Positions 61,387 to 64,000 of a DNA stretch of 64,000 nt are shown here, piece by piece (the first letter of the stretch is position 1; each line of letters begins with the position of its first letter). The notes under the pieces are model-generated. The model made no database searches. It was not told the origin of the DNA and saw nothing but the letters and a program-made list of their open reading frames with translations. The DNA comes from Heterobasidion occidentale (lineage: Eukaryota > Basidiomycota > Agaricomycetes > Russulales > Bondarzewiaceae): NCBI GenBank assembly GCA_039111635.1, contig JBCAQO010000007.1, forward strand, positions 372,001 through 436,000, in the 5' to 3' direction. The position numbers and the translations under genes are program-made.

Positions 61387-63421
61387 GATGGCAGCCGAAG
61401 AAGCGAAGGTATTCTTGTATCACTATGAAAATGGTTATATGGCCATTGACTGCAGATAAGCGCAGATGCCCTCATGAGGTGAGGATGAAGGGCGTGTCGT
61501 AGAATCGTTTACGGAGTGGTGGAGCCTACGGCTCGGAGTTCGAATGGATGTGGGTCTCTTGTGGGTCTCGTTGCATATCCGCTGTCACCGTGATCACCAA
61601 GGTAAAGAACAAAGTTGTCAATTTGCTTCCAAAACGAGAGAATTTCCCCATGTAGAATTAAGGGTCGTCAGTGGATCAGCGCTCTGCGGCCTCTTCAAAT
61701 TAGCTCTTTCTCCATGAAGCCATCAGCTGCTGCAACCTTATGCCAAGGGATGCCGTGGGTAGCTTCACCCATTTGACGAGCTTTGGAGCAGAGTTCAGCC
61801 TGGTTGACACTTCTTGTTTGTATGTAGGTGGTTCTGCCGTTCTCACTAAACGCCACCGTTCCACGGTCAATTCCAGAGCTTGATGCTGAGAAATAGTTCT
61901 GTCGCTGGGATGCTTACCTCCACAGCGCGGCCCCATTATGTCTATGTTTGCAATCACCCATCGCTCCTTCAGTCCAGGCGCTCGAGGATTTCTTCGCTCC
62001 TTTGACGCGAGCTGCATTAACCGGGTCGTGTTGTCAAGTTCTGCCCACAGATCGTATACATCCGAGTTGATAGGAACTTACACGGTGTTTGGAATTGAGG
62101 TGGCGCCCCCGAAGGTCTCAACTACACACTCACCTTCATTCTGACTGGATCTCGGAGGCCATGCACAGGATCCAATTGGACTCCCTGATTTCTCAACCCC
62201 GGTACGTTACTCATCTGGTCCTTCAAAGATTATCATAAAGCGATCACTTAAACATCTCAGGATGACTGGGATGATGACCATCGCATCCATCGTCATCGCC
62301 AATGCTAGGTGGTTCGATTTCACCCATAACTTGAGGGGGCTGACGCAGTGTAGCTCAATCATGCATGACACCTCGAAGAAAAGACCAGATCAGGCTCAAG
62401 CCCCCAACTTAAGGATTTAAGGGAAGATAATCATGGAGCTTACGGATTTGGGCAAAATTTGCATTGAGCGTCGACTCTGTCCATTCATGCTCCAAATCTT
62501 CCCCCACAATCTCTGATATCTTGAGAGTTACTGTCCGTGATCCCAGTCGACCGATTTTGCGACGATATGGCCTCCTACTTGGATGGTCAGTTGTTTCGCT
62601 TCAATGGGCAATGATAGTAGGCGGTATTTGTGTATGACTATTTCAGATGTCTTGGAAGGACTGTGGATTTCGAATCCGGCGTGCAGACCTGGAAGGGAAG
62701 TAGGCGATCGTCGACATTGCGTTGAGCGACTCCGACTTCGGGAGCTGGCGCGATCTCATGAGCGTTTCTCTGTGATTGATATCAAGATGATACGATCTGG
62801 AATGAATATCATGGCATCCAACGGAATCAGTCCTAGGTGAATAGTTAGGACGGAGCATTGACAACAAGTTCTGTGAAGGTGGATGAGAGTGGTGCCGAAT
62901 TCTGCCGAATTGTGGAGAGCTGTGGCGATCTTTCATGACCCTAACCCTAGTTATCATGTGTCCAACTGCCAGCAGTTAACATTTTTCGGCTACAGACAGC
63001 TACAGACCCACTATCACTGTATCCCTTGAAGACGATCTAAAATCAGTGATCTATCTGTGTTCATTCAGCGCATAGTCAGTCCATTCACTCTACATACCCT
63101 TCACACTGTTCCAGCTGATTCTTGTGCTCATGTTCGCCTCGCTCATAACGACTTTTGGTTCATGTGCTGTTTCTAGTTGTTCTCCTCCCGACGAAGGAAT
63201 TGAAATGCGAGGACTCCTCCATATAATGTTACCTGACAGTGCTACACCTGGTTCAGTACCTCAGTCGACGTTCGGCCAATTCCAATCTACACACGACTGA
63301 TCTGCACTAATTGCTTGACGTGTCTAGTTCCTCATAACGACATCGGTGAGTGAAAACGTACACATTTCTACTTCAAATCTATAGTCAGAGACATTGATAC
63401 TGGAGCGCATGAAGATAAATA
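61387..63421. other. Intergenic between P450 and sesquiterpene synthase
   Basis: About 2 kb. A minus-strand frame at 61700-62017 continues upstream with protein-like composition (LWAELDNTTRLMQLASKERR, RNPRAPGLKERWVIANID) and may be a remnant of an unrecognised gene. The rest shows no features. Confidence 0.3.
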
Positions 63422-64000
63422 TCACAAAATCGATCCATTGACGACCTGAGGACCTATATCCTCCGTGCGCTCCTTGGGCATCAAGGTAACCCATCTCGAT
63501 TTCATGATCTCAACCCCCCTCGTCCCGAAGTATCTCTCGCTCTCGAAGCTCCACTGGTCATTTGCTCGCACCCAGTTTCCCAAGCCATCGCAGTACTCGG
63601 CCACCCATGAGTCGATCGGCTCTCCCCACTTTGGCACCCTTCCTAGGGCGTCGAAAAATTTAGTCTCTAGCTCCACATGATACTTGGCCACCCAGTCCAT
63701 CGCGCCTTCGACGTCCGTCTTCAACTCGTTCATGACGATTGTCACGATGTTATGAGAGTCGTCTCCTCGAGCCTGCTCGAGGTTATACGAGACGATGTCC
63801 TGGAGAAAGTGAACAGTGCGCTGTAGCTTGCTCGCACTCAGGTGATCATGGACACTCACGTTTCCAATGCAGAGCATGTCAATGGTTGCTAGGTGCAAAT
63901 CTTGCATGACCGGGTGCTCGAAGACCTTGTCAGGAATATCCATATCCTGCTCCAGGATGGTGAAAGAAGGCTTGGCCCCGATCGTGTCCCGGCGAACCTT
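63422..64000 (-). CDS. Sesquiterpene synthase, 3' part (protoilludene-synthase-like)
   Basis: The window ends inside this gene; the N-terminal half with the Asp-rich metal motif lies outside. Seen are [11 protein letters not shown] at the edge, then [14 protein letters not shown] and DMLCIGN spliced (about 63860-63801) to [17 protein letters not shown]. That join creates the NSE metal-binding motif NDIVSYNLE. Further on are [41 protein letters not shown] and the RY pair in [11 protein letters not shown], with [12 protein letters not shown] before the stop at 63422. The enzyme is a cytosolic class I terpene cyclase acting on farnesyl diphosphate. The GAKPSF, DMLCIGND and [13 protein letters not shown] segments resemble clade III basidiomycete enzymes, which include delta-6-protoilludene synthases. 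The precise product cannot be assigned from half a sequence. Confidence 0.85.
   Translation of the reverse strand, partial: KVRRDTIGAKPSFTILEQDMDIPDKVFEHPVMQDLHLATIDMLCIGNVSVHDHLSASKLQRTVHFLQDIVSYNLEQARGDDSHNIVTIVMNELKTDVEGAMDWVAKYHVELETKFFDALGRVPKWGEPIDSWVAEYCDGLGNWVRANDQWSFESERYFGTRGVEIMKSRWVTLMPKERTEDIGPQVVNGSIL

Overview
The window looks like draft genomic DNA from a mushroom-forming basidiomycete (Agaricomycetes). Genes are split by many GT-AG introns of about 45-70 bases. Several families are typical of that group: DUF6533/DUF6534-type multi-pass membrane proteins, a clade III-like basidiomycete sesquiterpene synthase, and a high density of cytochrome P450s. One 100-base N gap lies at 5658-5757. 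Exon joins were deduced by eye, so exon-level coordinates are approximate unless stated.

Region 1 (1-7300) is a graveyard of gene pieces. It holds a 51-bp minisatellite, a single CHD1-like chromodomain exon, a 5'-truncated MFS sugar transporter with a stop and a frameshift, a fragment of anthranilate synthase component I butted against it, the start of a small zinc-finger protein cut by the N gap, and a frame-broken Pro/Ser-rich coding remnant. Region 2 (8000-17750) holds an isoprenylcysteine methyltransferase (ICMT)-like gene, a short-chain dehydrogenase, a DUF6533 membrane protein and a P450 with apparent frameshifts.

Region 3 (about 19.5-50.6 kb) is the most striking part: a very large imperfect inverted repeat. 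Read outward from the centre, the right arm (34.2-50.6 kb) carries a DUF6534 membrane gene (B'), a P450 (P'), an NAD-dependent epimerase/reductase (E'), a second DUF6534 gene (A'), an ICMT-like gene, another P450 and a delta-12-type fatty acid desaturase. The left arm (19.5-26.9 kb) carries the same order mirrored (B, remnant of P, E, 5'-truncated A, truncated desaturase). Two deletions remove most of P, and remove ICMT, the second P450 and part of the desaturase. The 7.3-kb spacer between the arms holds a paralogous P450 (P) and a secreted covalent-flavin oxidase of the berberine-bridge type.

Region 4 (54.9-64 kb) holds a medium-chain dehydrogenase, a secreted six-hairpin glycosidase, a microsomal P450 and, at the right edge, the 3' half of a sesquiterpene synthase resembling delta-6-protoilludene synthases. 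Together the genes supply a terpene scaffold enzyme, several P450s, a flavin oxidase, reductases and methyltransferase-like proteins, which is the content of a sesquiterpenoid tailoring cluster. That they act in one pathway is inference; the duplication and decay of the central block are read directly from the sequence.
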